DNA from: Streptomyces sp. SLBN-31
GTDB taxonomy: Bacteria > Actinomycetota > Actinomycetes > Streptomycetales > Streptomycetaceae
NCBI RefSeq assembly: GCF_006715395.1
Contig: NZ_VFNC01000001.1
Coordinates: forward strand, 1,426,001-1,490,000
Reading direction: 5' to 3'
DNA length: 64,000 nucleotides
Position numbers and translations under genes: made by a program
The notes under the pieces: model-generated
What the model was told of the DNA's origin: nothing
Database searches by the model: none
The model's input: only the letters and a program-made list of their open reading frames with translations
Shown: piece by piece, positions 8,568 to 17,061 of the stretch
Layout of the letters: each line of letters begins with the position of its first letter
Numbering within the stretch: position 1 is the first letter of the stretch

Positions 8568-8864
8568 ATGGCAACGGATTACGACACCCCACGCAAGACC
8601 GACGACGACGTGGACTCCGACAGCCTTGAAGAGCTGAAGGCCAGGAGGAACGACAAGTCGACCTCGGCGGTCGACGTCGACGAGTTCGAGGCCGCAGAGG
8701 GCCTCGAACTGCCCGGAGCCGACCTCTCCAACGAGGAGCTGGCCGTCCGGGTACTGCCCAAGCAGCAGGACGAGTTCACGTGCATGAGCTGCTTCCTGGT
8801 GCACCACCGCAGCCAGCTGGCCCGGGAGAAGAACGGTCAGCCGATCTGCCGCGACTGCGACTGA
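8568..8864 (+). CDS. DUF4193 zinc-ribbon-like protein
   Basis: A 98-residue protein of the actinobacterial DUF4193 family. The N-terminal two thirds are strongly acidic (TDDDVDSDSLEELKARRND; DVDEFEAAEGLELPGADLS). The C-terminal third has FTCMSCFLVHHRSQLAREKNG ending PICRDCD, giving a CxxC...CxxC pattern that suggests a small zinc ribbon. These proteins are near-universal in Actinobacteria, and related small acidic CxxC proteins are proposed to touch transcription, but no activity is established here. The start ATG 8568 is preceded by GAGGGGGAGAG. The next gene begins 13 bp later. Confidence 0.9.
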   Translation: MATDYDTPRKTDDDVDSDSLEELKARRNDKSTSAVDVDEFEAAEGLELPGADLSNEELAVRVLPKQQDEFTCMSCFLVHHRSQLAREKNGQPICRDCD

Positions 8865-8877
8865 GGCCGGGTCGGCC

Positions 8878-9837
8878 GTGACTGGCTCGACCCCACCTCG
8901 GAAGCGCCGCTTCCTCCTGCCGGGAGCGGACAAGGGACCGATGGAGGGTCCCCACGCGCGTGACGACGAGCGAGGCTCATCCGGTACGACACCCGGTGAC
9001 ATGGGAAGCACCGGATCTGCCTCGCTCGCATCGGCCGACCGGGCTGACCTCCCGGAGCCGTACCAGAACGAGCCCGCGCCCGTCGCACGGACGGGGGTCC
9101 CCCCGGCCCTGCGCAGCCGAGGCCGGGGGAAGGCCGCGGCCATCCGCGACAAGGCACGCGAAGGCGTGCGCAAGAGCGGCAGCCGGGCCAGAGCGGGCCT
9201 GGCGTACCTCGCCGACCGGATCATCGACAACGCCCCGCGGATCCCCGTACGCGACCTCGCGACGCTCCGCAGGCAGTTCCCGGGCCTAGGGCCCGAACAG
9301 CTCGCCGACAAGCTCGTGGCGGGTGCGGCGAGCGCCACCGCGACGGTGGGAGCGGGCGTCGGAGCCGCCGCCATGCTTCCGGTACCGCCCGCCATGCCGA
9401 CCGAACTGGCCGCCGAGATCACCGGCGTGGCCGCGATCGAACTGAAGCTGATCGCCGAACTCCACGAGGTCTACGGAGTACGCCCGCCCGGCAACCTCAA
9501 GGAGCGCAGCACCGCCTACCTGAACTCGTGGTCGGGGGAGCGCGGTGTCGACGTGACAAAGCCGTCGAGCTTCGGCGGCGCGGTCAACACCCGCATGAAG
9601 CAGCAGCTGCGCCAGCAGATCATGAAGCGCGTGGTGCGCGACCTGCCCAACCTGATGCCGTTCATGGTGGGCGCCGCCGTGGGCGCGGTCATGAACCGCA
9701 GGGACACCAGAAGGCTCGCCGAGCGCATCCGCAAGGACCTGCGCAAGATCCAGGTGCCCTGGGACGCGCTGCCGCAGCTGCCGCCCCTGGAGGCGCCGAG
9801 GCACCCCCTGGAGCTGGAGGACGGCTCGCTGGGCTAG
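8878..9837 (+). CDS. Conserved actinobacterial protein of unknown function with glycine/alanine-rich hydrophobic core
   Basis: A 319-residue protein starting GTG 8878. The first 100 residues are low-complexity, charged and probably disordered (GADKGPMEGPHARDDERGSS). From about residue 100 there is a folded region with two hydrophobic glycine/alanine stretches: AGAASATATVGAGVGAAAML, and FMVGAAVGAVMNRRDTRRLA near residue 265. These flank a helical section including AAEITGVAAIELKLIAELHE. The pattern resembles EcsC-like peripheral membrane proteins, but I do not recognise the family firmly. It is downstream of the DUF4193 gene and probably co-transcribed with it. It is convergent with the DUF3093 gene, 16 bp apart. 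Confidence 0.75.
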   Translation: MTGSTPPRKRRFLLPGADKGPMEGPHARDDERGSSGTTPGDMGSTGSASLASADRADLPEPYQNEPAPVARTGVPPALRSRGRGKAAAIRDKAREGVRKSGSRARAGLAYLADRIIDNAPRIPVRDLATLRRQFPGLGPEQLADKLVAGAASATATVGAGVGAAAMLPVPPAMPTELAAEITGVAAIELKLIAELHEVYGVRPPGNLKERSTAYLNSWSGERGVDVTKPSSFGGAVNTRMKQQLRQQIMKRVVRDLPNLMPFMVGAAVGAVMNRRDTRRLAERIRKDLRKIQVPWDALPQLPPLEAPRHPLELEDGSLG

Positions 9838-9853
9838 CGGCCCGTCGCCTCCC

Positions 9854-10327
9854 TCACATGCCCTGTGCGGCCGCTTCCCGGGCGGCCTTGATGGCCTCGG
9901 CGAGCCGCTCGGGCTCCCGCGTCGACAGATACAGGTAGGGCGTCGGGTCCTCGGGGTCCGTGACCTCCACCTTCAACGCCCTCGGGATGTAGGCGCGCAG
10001 CAGCAGGAAGGCGCGTGTGTCGGCCTTGTAGGTGCGCCAGGCCCGCGCCTCCTCCGGCTCCAGGACCTCCGCCTCGCCCAGCACCGTCACCGGGACCTTC
10101 GCCTCGCCCGCGATCAGCGAGCCGCCCACCACGCGGATGCGGACCGACCCGTACGAGCTCGCCACGACCGCCGCGGCCGCCGTACCGCCGACCAGGCCGC
10201 CGAGCAGGGGCAGTGTGCCGAAGGGCAGCAGGATCAGGGCGAAGGAGACACCGATCAGGAACGAGACGACCCACCAGGAGCGGGGGGCGGTGAGGCGTTC
10301 CTCATAAGGGGCGGTGGAGAGCTGCAT
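9854..10327 (-). CDS. DUF3093 membrane protein
   Basis: A 157-residue protein starting at ATG 10327 (MQLSTAPYEERLTAPRSWWV). Two adjacent hydrophobic segments at about 18-62 anchor it in the membrane (VVSFLIGVSFALILLPFG; LLGGLVGGTAAAAVVASS). A soluble PH-like domain follows (VRIRVVGGSLIAGEAKVPVTVLGEAEVL...AWRTYKADTRAFLLLRAYIPRALKVEV). The composition matches DUF3093, which is widespread in Actinobacteria and of unknown function. A longer frame to 10411 exists but would overlap the divergent thioesterase start, so the ATG is preferred. Confidence 0.85.
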   Translation of the reverse strand: MQLSTAPYEERLTAPRSWWVVSFLIGVSFALILLPFGTLPLLGGLVGGTAAAAVVASSYGSVRIRVVGGSLIAGEAKVPVTVLGEAEVLEPEEARAWRTYKADTRAFLLLRAYIPRALKVEVTDPEDPTPYLYLSTREPERLAEAIKAAREAAAQGM

Positions 10328-10385
10328 GGAGCCAAGCTTGGCACGGTGTCCGGATATGGCCGACGCGCGGGTAAGGTCTGCGGCT

Positions 10386-10970
10386 GTGAGTGGTACTTCC
10401 GCAGCTCTCAAGCCCCCGGCCGACGCGGTGAATCCCGTACGGCACCCCGATGCTCCCGCGCCCGGTGAGCTGCTCGGCGCGCACTACGGACAGTGTTTCG
10501 GGTGCGGCGGCGAGCAGCCCCATGGGTTGCACCTGGAGGCCCGGGCCGGCGAAGGCGTCACGATCACCGCCGAGTTCACCGTGCAGCCCGCCCACCAGGG
10601 CGCCCCCGGGCTCGCCCACGGCGGGGTGCTCGCGACCGCGCTGGACGAGACCCTCGGCTCCCTGAACTGGCTGCTGCGCACGATCGCCGTGACGGGCCGG
10701 CTGGAGACCGACTTCGTGCGGCCGGTGCCGGTCGGCACCACCCTGCATCTGACGGCCGAGGTCACGGCGGTGGCGGGCCGCAAGATCTACTCGACCGCCG
10801 TCGGGCGACTGGACGGCCCCGAGGGCCCGGTCGCGGTCCGCGCGGACGCCCTCTTCATCGAGGTCAAGGTCGATCACTTCATCGACAACGGCCGTCCGGA
10901 GGAGATCCGGGCCGCGATGAGCGACCCCGACCAGCAAAGGCGCGCCCGCGCCTTCGAGGTGAACCCGTGA
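10386..10970 (+). CDS. PaaI-type hotdog thioesterase
   Basis: A 194-residue hotdog-fold protein. The conserved active-site helix is HGGVLATALDETLG, and a Cys-rich GQCFGCGGEQPHGLHLEA segment precedes it, as in the acyl-CoA thioesterase subgroup with a small-molecule PaaI fold. It is likely a cytoplasmic acyl-CoA thioesterase; the acyl substrate is unknown. The start is GTG 10386; the frame is open upstream, but GTG gives the usual length. Its TGA overlaps the GTG of dut (GTGA), so the two are translationally coupled. The promoter region is the 58-bp gap to the divergent DUF3093 gene. Confidence 0.85.
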   Translation: MSGTSAALKPPADAVNPVRHPDAPAPGELLGAHYGQCFGCGGEQPHGLHLEARAGEGVTITAEFTVQPAHQGAPGLAHGGVLATALDETLGSLNWLLRTIAVTGRLETDFVRPVPVGTTLHLTAEVTAVAGRKIYSTAVGRLDGPEGPVAVRADALFIEVKVDHFIDNGRPEEIRAAMSDPDQQRRARAFEVNP

Positions 10971-11518
10971 GCCGTGAGCCCCTGAACGTGCTGATCCGGC
11001 GCGTCGACGCGGACGTACCGCTTCCGTCGTACGCGCACCCCGGCGACGCGGGAGCCGATCTGCGCACCACCGAGGCGTGCGAACTGGCGCCCGGCGAGCG
11101 GACCGTGCTGCCCACCGGGGTGTCGATCGCCCTCCCCGAGGGGTACGCGGCCTTCGTGCACCCCCGATCCGGTCTCGCCGCCCGCTGCGGTGTCGCTCTG
11201 GTGAATGCCCCGGGGACGGTTGATGCCGGGTACCGTGGGGAGATCAAGGTGATCGTGGTGAATCTCGACCCGCGCGAGAGCGTGCGGTTCGAGCGCTTCG
11301 ACCGGATCGCCCAACTGGTCGTCCAGCAGGTCGAGAAGGTCCGCTTCCAGGAGGTCGCGGAACTGCCCGACTCGGCTCGGGCCGAAGGGGGCTTCGGGTC
11401 CACCGGAGGACATGCGGTGGTGACCGGTACGAACAGCACAAGCGGTCAGGCCGCCGTGGGCGGCACTACGGGTGGGAATCGATACGCTTCGGTCGTATCC
11501 GACCGGGAAGGACAGTGA
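10967..11518 (+). CDS. dut: Deoxyuridine 5'-triphosphate nucleotidohydrolase (dUTPase)
   Basis: A 183-residue trimeric dUTPase converting dUTP to dUMP and pyrophosphate, which keeps uracil out of DNA and feeds dTMP synthesis. The five family motifs are visible: PGDAGADLRT (1), PRSGLAARCG (2), GTVDAGYRGEIKVI (3), RFDRIAQLVVQ (4) and the glycine-rich C-terminal arm GFGSTGGH (5). A glycine/serine/threonine tail (VVTGTNSTSGQAAVGGTTGGNRY) extends past motif 5. The start is GTG 10967, overlapping the thioesterase stop. The next gene starts one base after its stop, so these are three co-oriented, tightly packed genes. Confidence 0.95.
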   Translation: MSREPLNVLIRRVDADVPLPSYAHPGDAGADLRTTEACELAPGERTVLPTGVSIALPEGYAAFVHPRSGLAARCGVALVNAPGTVDAGYRGEIKVIVVNLDPRESVRFERFDRIAQLVVQQVEKVRFQEVAELPDSARAEGGFGSTGGHAVVTGTNSTSGQAAVGGTTGGNRYASVVSDREGQ

Positions 11519-11519
11519 C

Positions 11520-12287
11520 GTGTTCGGACGTCGCAAGAAGAAGGGTGCCGCCGACGACGCGGCCGGCGAGGCCGAGCAGGTCGTCGACAGTGTCGACACT
11601 GAGGCGGACGACGTAGCGGAGGAGGCCGAGCGCGAGCGCGTACGGCTCGAGCCCGAGCCGCGGCCCGACGGGCCCTGGGACAGCACCGAGGTGCGCGACC
11701 CCGCCGAGGGCCGCGTGGACCTCGGTGGACTCTTCGTCCCCGGGGTCGACGGCATGGAGCTGCGGGTCGAGGTCGCCGGTGACGCGATCGTCGCGGCGAC
11801 CGTGGTGCTGCGCGACAGCGCGATCCAGCTGCAGGCCTTCGCCGCGCCCAAGCGCGAGGGCATCTGGGGCGAGGTGCGCGAGGAGATCGGCGCCGGCATC
11901 ACCCAGCAGGGTGGCATCGTCGACGAGGTCGAGGGCCCCCTCGGGTGGGAACTGCGCGCCCAGGTGCCGGTGCAGCTGCCGGACGGCACGGGCGGCTTCC
12001 AGGTCGTCAGGTTCGTCGGTGTGGACGGCCCCCGCTGGTTCCTGCGGGGCGTGATCTCGGGCCAGGGCGCGGTGCAGCCGCAGGCGGCCGGGCTGCTCGA
12101 GCAGATCTTCCGGGACACCGTCGTCGTCCGCGGCGAGGGCCCGATGGCGCCGCGCGACCCGATCGTACTGAAGCTGCCGAACGACGCGCAGATGGTCCCC
12201 GAGGGCTTCCAGCAGGAGGAGTCCTCGCGCTTCTCCGGCGGTATGGGCCAGCTCCAGCGCGGTCCGGAGATCACCGAGGTCCGCTGA
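11520..12287 (+). CDS. DUF3710 protein
   Basis: A 255-residue protein starting GTG 11520 (VFGRRKKKGAADDAAGEAEQ). The first 60 residues are charged and probably disordered. The rest is the DUF3710 core (RVDLGGLFVPGVDGMELRVEV; LQAFAAPKREGIWGEVREEI; WELRAQVPVQLPDGTGGFQVVRFVGVDGPRWFLRGVISGQ). This family is found next to dut across Actinobacteria, so the neighbourhood supports the call. The function is unknown and the protein should be cytoplasmic. It ends just before a strong terminator hairpin. Confidence 0.9.
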   Translation: MFGRRKKKGAADDAAGEAEQVVDSVDTEADDVAEEAERERVRLEPEPRPDGPWDSTEVRDPAEGRVDLGGLFVPGVDGMELRVEVAGDAIVAATVVLRDSAIQLQAFAAPKREGIWGEVREEIGAGITQQGGIVDEVEGPLGWELRAQVPVQLPDGTGGFQVVRFVGVDGPRWFLRGVISGQGAVQPQAAGLLEQIFRDTVVVRGEGPMAPRDPIVLKLPNDAQMVPEGFQQEESSRFSGGMGQLQRGPEITEVR

Positions 12288-12302
12288 CCGGGAGCAGTAC
12301 GG

Positions 12303-12328
12303 GAGCCGCACCCTTCGGGGTGCGGCTC
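12303..12328 (+). terminator. Intrinsic terminator after the dut operon
   Basis: A perfect 11-bp stem GAGCCGCACCC/GGGTGCGGCTC closed by a TTCG tetraloop (12314-12317) and followed by TTTCA. It lies 15 bp after the DUF3710 stop. Confidence 0.9.
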
Positions 12329-12441
12329 TTTCATGTGCGTGACCCCTTGACGACCCATTGGTCTGTACCTACCGTCTCGCCAACGCGTCTGTTCATAAAG
12401 GCGCTTCGCGTTCATATACGAGAACGGAAGGCCCCCCACGT

Positions 12442-13620
12442 ATGCGCAGAACCGCTCTCCTCGCATCCGTCTCCGCCCTTGTCGTGGGCATGATTGCCTG
12501 GCCGGCCGCGCGCCACGCCGACGCCGCCCCCGCCACCTTCGTCCACCCCGGCGTCACCGTCTCAGCCGCCCAACTGGACTTCGCCCGCGGCAAGGTCGAC
12601 TCCGGCGCCCAGCCCTGGAAGGGCGCCTTCGACCAGATGATGGCGAGCAAGTACGCCGACCTGAACCGCACGCCGAAACCACGGGCCACGGTCGAGTGCG
12701 GCTCCTACTCCAACCCCGACTACGGCTGCACGGACGAGCGCCAGGACGCGATCGCGGCCTACACCGACGCCCTCGCCTGGTACATCACCCGCGACGACCG
12801 GTACGCCAGGAAGTCGATCCAGCTGATGGACGCCTGGTCCGCCGTGCTCAAGGAGCACACCAACAGCAACGCCCCCCTGCAGACCGGCTGGGCCGGCTCC
12901 TCCTGGCCCAAGGCGGCCGAGATCATCAAGTACACCTACCCCGGGGGCTGGGCGAACTCCGGGCGCTTCGCGACCATGCTCCGCGACGTCTACCTCCCCG
13001 AGGTGATCAACGGCTCCCACTCCAACGGCAACTGGGAGCTGTCGATGATGGAGGCCGCCGTCGGCATCTCCGTCTTCCTGGAGGACAGAACCTCCTACGA
13101 CAGGGCCATGGCGAAGTTCCGCACCCGCACCGCCGCCTACGTCTACCTCTCCTCCGACGGCGACCTGCCCAAGACCGTCCCCAGCCAGAACCTCGACACC
13201 AAGGCGAAGATCGTCAACTACTGGCAGGGGCAGTCCACCTTCGTCACCGGCCTCACCCAGGAGACCTGCCGCGACCTCACCCACACCGGGTACGGCATCT
13301 CCGCGATCTCCCACATCGCCGAGACCAGCCGCATCCAGGGCCAGGACCTGTACGGCACCGACGTCGGCGAACGGCTGCGCCAGGCCCTCGGCTTCCAGTC
13401 CAAGTACCAGCTCGGCGCGGCCGTCCCTAGCTGGCTGTGCGGCGGATCGCTGAACCTCGGCCTCGGTCCCGTCACCGAGGTCGGCTACAACGCCCTGCAC
13501 AACCGGCTGGGCATCGCCATGACCAACACCCAGACGCTGACCCAGCAGCAGCGCCCGGCCGGCAGCAACAACCTCTTCGTCGCCTGGGAGACCCTCACCC
13601 ACGGCGACAACCCCGCCTGA
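12442..13620 (+). CDS. Secreted alginate-lyase-family protein (PF05426-like)
   Basis: A 392-residue protein with an N-terminal signal peptide (MRRTALLASVSALVVGMIAW...ADA, cleavage near residue 28). The catalytic (alpha/alpha)-barrel type domain has NGSHSNGNWELSMMEAAVGI and DLTHTGYGISAISHIAETS, which are typical of alginate-lyase-superfamily enzymes acting on polyuronates or related polysaccharides. The polysaccharide is not predictable. The start ATG 12442 follows GGAAGGCCCCCC. It stands alone between two hairpins, and no transporter or uronate catabolism genes are adjacent. An extracellular carbon-scavenging role is inferred. Confidence 0.8.
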   Translation: MRRTALLASVSALVVGMIAWPAARHADAAPATFVHPGVTVSAAQLDFARGKVDSGAQPWKGAFDQMMASKYADLNRTPKPRATVECGSYSNPDYGCTDERQDAIAAYTDALAWYITRDDRYARKSIQLMDAWSAVLKEHTNSNAPLQTGWAGSSWPKAAEIIKYTYPGGWANSGRFATMLRDVYLPEVINGSHSNGNWELSMMEAAVGISVFLEDRTSYDRAMAKFRTRTAAYVYLSSDGDLPKTVPSQNLDTKAKIVNYWQGQSTFVTGLTQETCRDLTHTGYGISAISHIAETSRIQGQDLYGTDVGERLRQALGFQSKYQLGAAVPSWLCGGSLNLGLGPVTEVGYNALHNRLGIAMTNTQTLTQQQRPAGSNNLFVAWETLTHGDNPA

Positions 13621-13633
13621 ACCCGTTGATCGG

Positions 13634-13663
13634 CCGGGCGCCGGCGGCGATACTGGCGCCCGG
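13634..13663 (+). terminator. Weak hairpin after the alginate-lyase-family gene
   Basis: A 9-bp stem CCGGGCGCC/GGCGCCCGG with a 12-base loop, 14 bp after the stop codon. There is no U-tract, so the confidence is modest. Confidence 0.45.
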
Positions 13664-13681
13664 TCCGACGGGGGAGAAGAC

Positions 13682-14377
13682 ATGGGCAGCCAGGTGGTCA
13701 CCGAGACCATGGTGCGCGTCGAGAACGTCCACAAGACCTACGGGCGCGGAGCCGCCGCCGTGCACGCGCTGCGCGGCGTCTCCCTCGACATCCCGCGTGG
13801 CGAACTCGTCGCCCTCAAGGGCCGCTCGGGCTCGGGCAAGACCACGCTCCTCAACATCGTCGGCGGCCTCGACGCACCCGACGAGGGCAGGATCGTCGTC
13901 GACGGCCTCGACCTGGCGGAGCTCGGCGAGGACGGGCTGCTGGCCCTGCGCCGGGACCGCATCGGCTTCGTCTTCCAGTCCTTCGGGCTCATCCCCATCC
14001 TCACCGCCGCCGAGAACGTCGGCGTCCCCATGCGGCTGCGCCGGACCGAGGTGCGCGAGCGCGAGGAACGCGTCGAACTGCTGCTCGCCCTGGTGGGCCT
14101 CGCCGACCACGCCGGGCAGCGGCCCGGCGAGCTCTCCGGCGGCCAGCAGCAGCGGGTCGCCATCGCCCGCGCCCTCGCCAACAGTCCCGCGCTGCTCATC
14201 GCCGACGAGCCCACTGGCCAGCTCGACGCCGAGACCGGGCACGCCGTCATGGAGCTCCTGCGCGCCGTCGTCCACAGCGAGAACGTCACCGCGCTGGTCG
14301 CCACGCATGACGCCACCCTGCTCGACCTCGCCGACCGGGTGCTGGAGCTGAGCGACGGCGAGATCGTCGAGCACTGA
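13682..14377 (+). CDS. ABC transporter ATP-binding protein (MacB/LolD type), orphan
   Basis: A 231-residue ATPase with Walker A GRSGSGKTT, Q-loop FVFQSFGLIPILT, signature LSGGQQQRVAIARAL, Walker B LLIADEPTGQLD and the H-loop ATHDATLLDLAD. The sequence type is that of MacB/LolD/FtsE-like proteins which partner FtsX-like permeases. No permease gene lies on either side, so it must work with a partner elsewhere or act as a regulator. It is followed by kdpD with 122 bp between. A start at ATG 13682 is supported by a preceding GGGGGAGAAGAC. Confidence 0.9.
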   Translation: MGSQVVTETMVRVENVHKTYGRGAAAVHALRGVSLDIPRGELVALKGRSGSGKTTLLNIVGGLDAPDEGRIVVDGLDLAELGEDGLLALRRDRIGFVFQSFGLIPILTAAENVGVPMRLRRTEVREREERVELLLALVGLADHAGQRPGELSGGQQQRVAIARALANSPALLIADEPTGQLDAETGHAVMELLRAVVHSENVTALVATHDATLLDLADRVLELSDGEIVEH

Positions 14378-14499
14378 GGCACCGCGCGTCAGAGTCGCGT
14401 CAAAGACGGCCTCCTGGCCGGTCACGGAACGATATGCCGCGATTGTTGGCCGTAAGGTCGACGCTGCGTGGGCGACAGTGACCGGAAGACAATGAGGCC

Positions 14500-17061
14500 A
14501 TGGGACGCGGCAAGCTTCGGATCTACCTCGGTGCGGCACCCGGCGTCGGCAAGACCTACGCCATGCTCTCCGAGGCGCACCGGCGCGTCGAACGCGGCAC
14601 CGACTGCGTGGTGGCCTTCGTGGAGCACCACGGCCGGCCGAGCACCGAGGTGCTGCTGCACGGCCTGGAGCAGGTGGAGCGCCGCGAGCTGGAGCACCGC
14701 CGGGCCGTCTTCACCGAGATGGACGTCGACGCCGTGCTGCGCCGCGCACCCGCCGTCGCCCTCGTGGACGAGCTCGCCCACACCAACGTTCCCGGCTCCC
14801 GCAACCGCAAGCGCTGGCAGGACGTGGAGGAATTCCTCGCGGCCGGCATCGACGTCGTCTCCACCGTCAACATCCAGCACCTGGAGTCACTCGGCGACGT
14901 CGTCGAGTCCATCACCGGCGTACGGCAGCGGGAGACCGTGCCGGACGAGGTGGTGCGCAGGGCCGACCAGATCGAGTTGGTCGACATGTCCCCCGAGGCC
15001 CTGCGCCGCCGTATGGCGCACGGCAACATCTACACCTCGGACAAGGTCGACGCGGCCCTGTCCAACTACTTCCGGCCCGGCAACCTCACCGCCCTGCGCG
15101 AGCTGGCGCTGCTCTGGGTCGCCGACCGGGTCGACGAGTACCTCCAGCGCTACCGCAGCGAGCACCGGGTGTCGAGGATCTGGGGTTCGCGGGAGCGGAT
15201 CGTGGTCGGGCTGACCGGCGGCCCGGAAGGACGCACGCTGATCCGCAGGGCCGCGCGGCTGGCCGAGAAGGGCGCGGGCGGCGAGGTACTGGCGGTCTAC
15301 ATAGCCAGCAGCGACGGCCTGACGTCCGCCTCGCCCGACGAACTGGCCGTCCAGCGCACCCTCGTCGAGGACCTGGGCGGCACCTTCCACCACGTCGTCG
15401 GCGACGACATACCGGCCGCCCTGCTCGCCTTCGCCCGCGGGGTCAACGCCACCCAGATCGTGCTCGGCGTCTCGCGCCGCAAGAGCTGGCAGTACGTCTT
15501 CGGGCCCGGCGTCGGCGCCACCGTCGCCCGGGACTCCGGTACCGACATCGACGTCCACCTCATCACGCACGACGAGGCCGGCAAGGGGCGCGGGCTGCCC
15601 GTGGCGCGCGGCGCGCGGCTGGGACGGTCCCGGATCATCGGGGGCTGGGCGGTCGGAGTGGCCGGCCCCGCGATCATGGCCGTGCTGCTCTACACCGTCC
15701 ACCTCGGCCTCGCCAACGACATGCTGCTGTTCCTGTCGGTGACGGTCGCGGCGGCGCTGCTCGGCGGCCTGCTGCCCGCGCTGGCCTCCGCGGCGGTGGG
15801 CTCGCTGCTCCTGAACTACTTCTACACACCGCCCCTGCACCGCTGGACCATCGCCGACCCCAAGAACATCGTCGCCATCGTCATCTTCGTGGCCGTCGGG
15901 GCCTCCGTCGCCTCGGTCGTCGACCTCGCCGCCCGCCGCACCCACCAGGCGGCCCGGCTGCGCGCCGAGTCGGAGATCCTGTCCTTCCTCGCGGGCAACG
16001 TGCTGCGCGGCGAGACCGGCCTGGAGGAGCTGCTGGAGCGGGTCCGCGAGACCTTCGGGATGGAGTCCGCGGCCCTGCTGGAGCGGTCCGGCGACCACGA
16101 CCCCTGGACCTGCGCGGGCCGGGCCGGCGTCGGACCGCCGGTGGGACGGCCGGAGGAGGCCGACGTGGACGTGGCGGTCGGCGACCACATCGCCCTCGCG
16201 CTGACCGGGCGCGTGCTGCCCGCCGAGGACCGCCGGGTGCTGGCCGCGTTCGCCGCGCAGGCCGCCGTCGTACTGGACCGCAGGCGCCTGCTGGAGGAGG
16301 CCGACCGGGCCCGCGCGCTGGCCGAGGGCAACCGGATCCGCACGGCCCTCCTCGCCGCCGTCAGCCACGACCTGCGCACCCCGCTCGCCGGGATCAAGGC
16401 CGCCGTGTCGTCCCTGCGCTCGGACGACGTGGCCTGGTCCGAGGAGGACCGGGCGGAGCTGCTGGAGGGCATCGAGGAGGGCGCCGACCGCCTCGACCAC
16501 CTCGTCGGCAACCTCCTCGACATGTCCCGCCTGCAGACCGGCACGGTCACCCCGCTGATCCGCGAGGTCGACCTCGACGAGGTGGTGCCGATGGCGCTGG
16601 TCGGCGTGGACCAGGACGGTGTCCGGCTGGACGTCCCGGAGACCCTGCCCATGGTCGCCGTCGACGCCGGTCTCCTCGAACGGTCGATGGCCAACCTGGT
16701 GGAGAACGCCGTCAAGTACAGCCCGCCGGGCAAGCCGGTGCTGGTCGCCGCCAGCGCCCTCGCCGACCGGGTCGAGGTCCGGGTCGTCGACCGCGGCCCC
16801 GGCGTCCCCGACGAGGCCAAGGAACGCATCTTCGCGCCCTTCCAACGCCACGGCGACGCCCCGCGCGGCACCGGCGTGGGCCTCGGCCTCGCGGTCGCCC
16901 GCGGCTTCGCCGAGGCCATGGGCGGCACCCTCGAGGCCGAGGACACCCCCGGCGGCGGGCTCACCATGGTCCTCACCCTGCGTGCGCAGGCACCGCAGGC
17001 ACCGCAGGCACCGCAGCCCGTACCGCCGCCGCAGGAACAGCCGGAAAGGCAGGCCACATGA
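14500..17061 (+). CDS. kdpD: KdpD, potassium-responsive sensor histidine kinase
   Basis: An 853-residue sensor with all KdpD modules. The N-terminal KdpD ATP-binding domain has LRIYLGAAPGVGKTYAMLSEAHRR (Walker A) and ALVDELAHTNVPGSRN. A universal-stress-protein-like domain follows (RIVVGLTGGPEGRTLIRRAARLAEKG). Then come four membrane helices (about 385-485), a GAF-like region, and the kinase core with His near residue 622 in AVSHDLRTPLAGIKAA, NLVENAVKYS and GTGVGLGLAVARG. The last 25 residues are a proline/glutamine repeat (APQAPQAPQP). It overlaps kdpE by 4 bp (ATGA). The structural kdpFABC genes are not in the window. Confidence 0.94.
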   Translation: MGRGKLRIYLGAAPGVGKTYAMLSEAHRRVERGTDCVVAFVEHHGRPSTEVLLHGLEQVERRELEHRRAVFTEMDVDAVLRRAPAVALVDELAHTNVPGSRNRKRWQDVEEFLAAGIDVVSTVNIQHLESLGDVVESITGVRQRETVPDEVVRRADQIELVDMSPEALRRRMAHGNIYTSDKVDAALSNYFRPGNLTALRELALLWVADRVDEYLQRYRSEHRVSRIWGSRERIVVGLTGGPEGRTLIRRAARLAEKGAGGEVLAVYIASSDGLTSASPDELAVQRTLVEDLGGTFHHVVGDDIPAALLAFARGVNATQIVLGVSRRKSWQYVFGPGVGATVARDSGTDIDVHLITHDEAGKGRGLPVARGARLGRSRIIGGWAVGVAGPAIMAVLLYTVHLGLANDMLLFLSVTVAAALLGGLLPALASAAVGSLLLNYFYTPPLHRWTIADPKNIVAIVIFVAVGASVASVVDLAARRTHQAARLRAESEILSFLAGNVLRGETGLEELLERVRETFGMESAALLERSGDHDPWTCAGRAGVGPPVGRPEEADVDVAVGDHIALALTGRVLPAEDRRVLAAFAAQAAVVLDRRRLLEEADRARALAEGNRIRTALLAAVSHDLRTPLAGIKAAVSSLRSDDVAWSEEDRAELLEGIEEGADRLDHLVGNLLDMSRLQTGTVTPLIREVDLDEVVPMALVGVDQDGVRLDVPETLPMVAVDAGLLERSMANLVENAVKYSPPGKPVLVAASALADRVEVRVVDRGPGVPDEAKERIFAPFQRHGDAPRGTGVGLGLAVARGFAEAMGGTLEAEDTPGGGLTMVLTLRAQAPQAPQAPQPVPPPQEQPERQAT

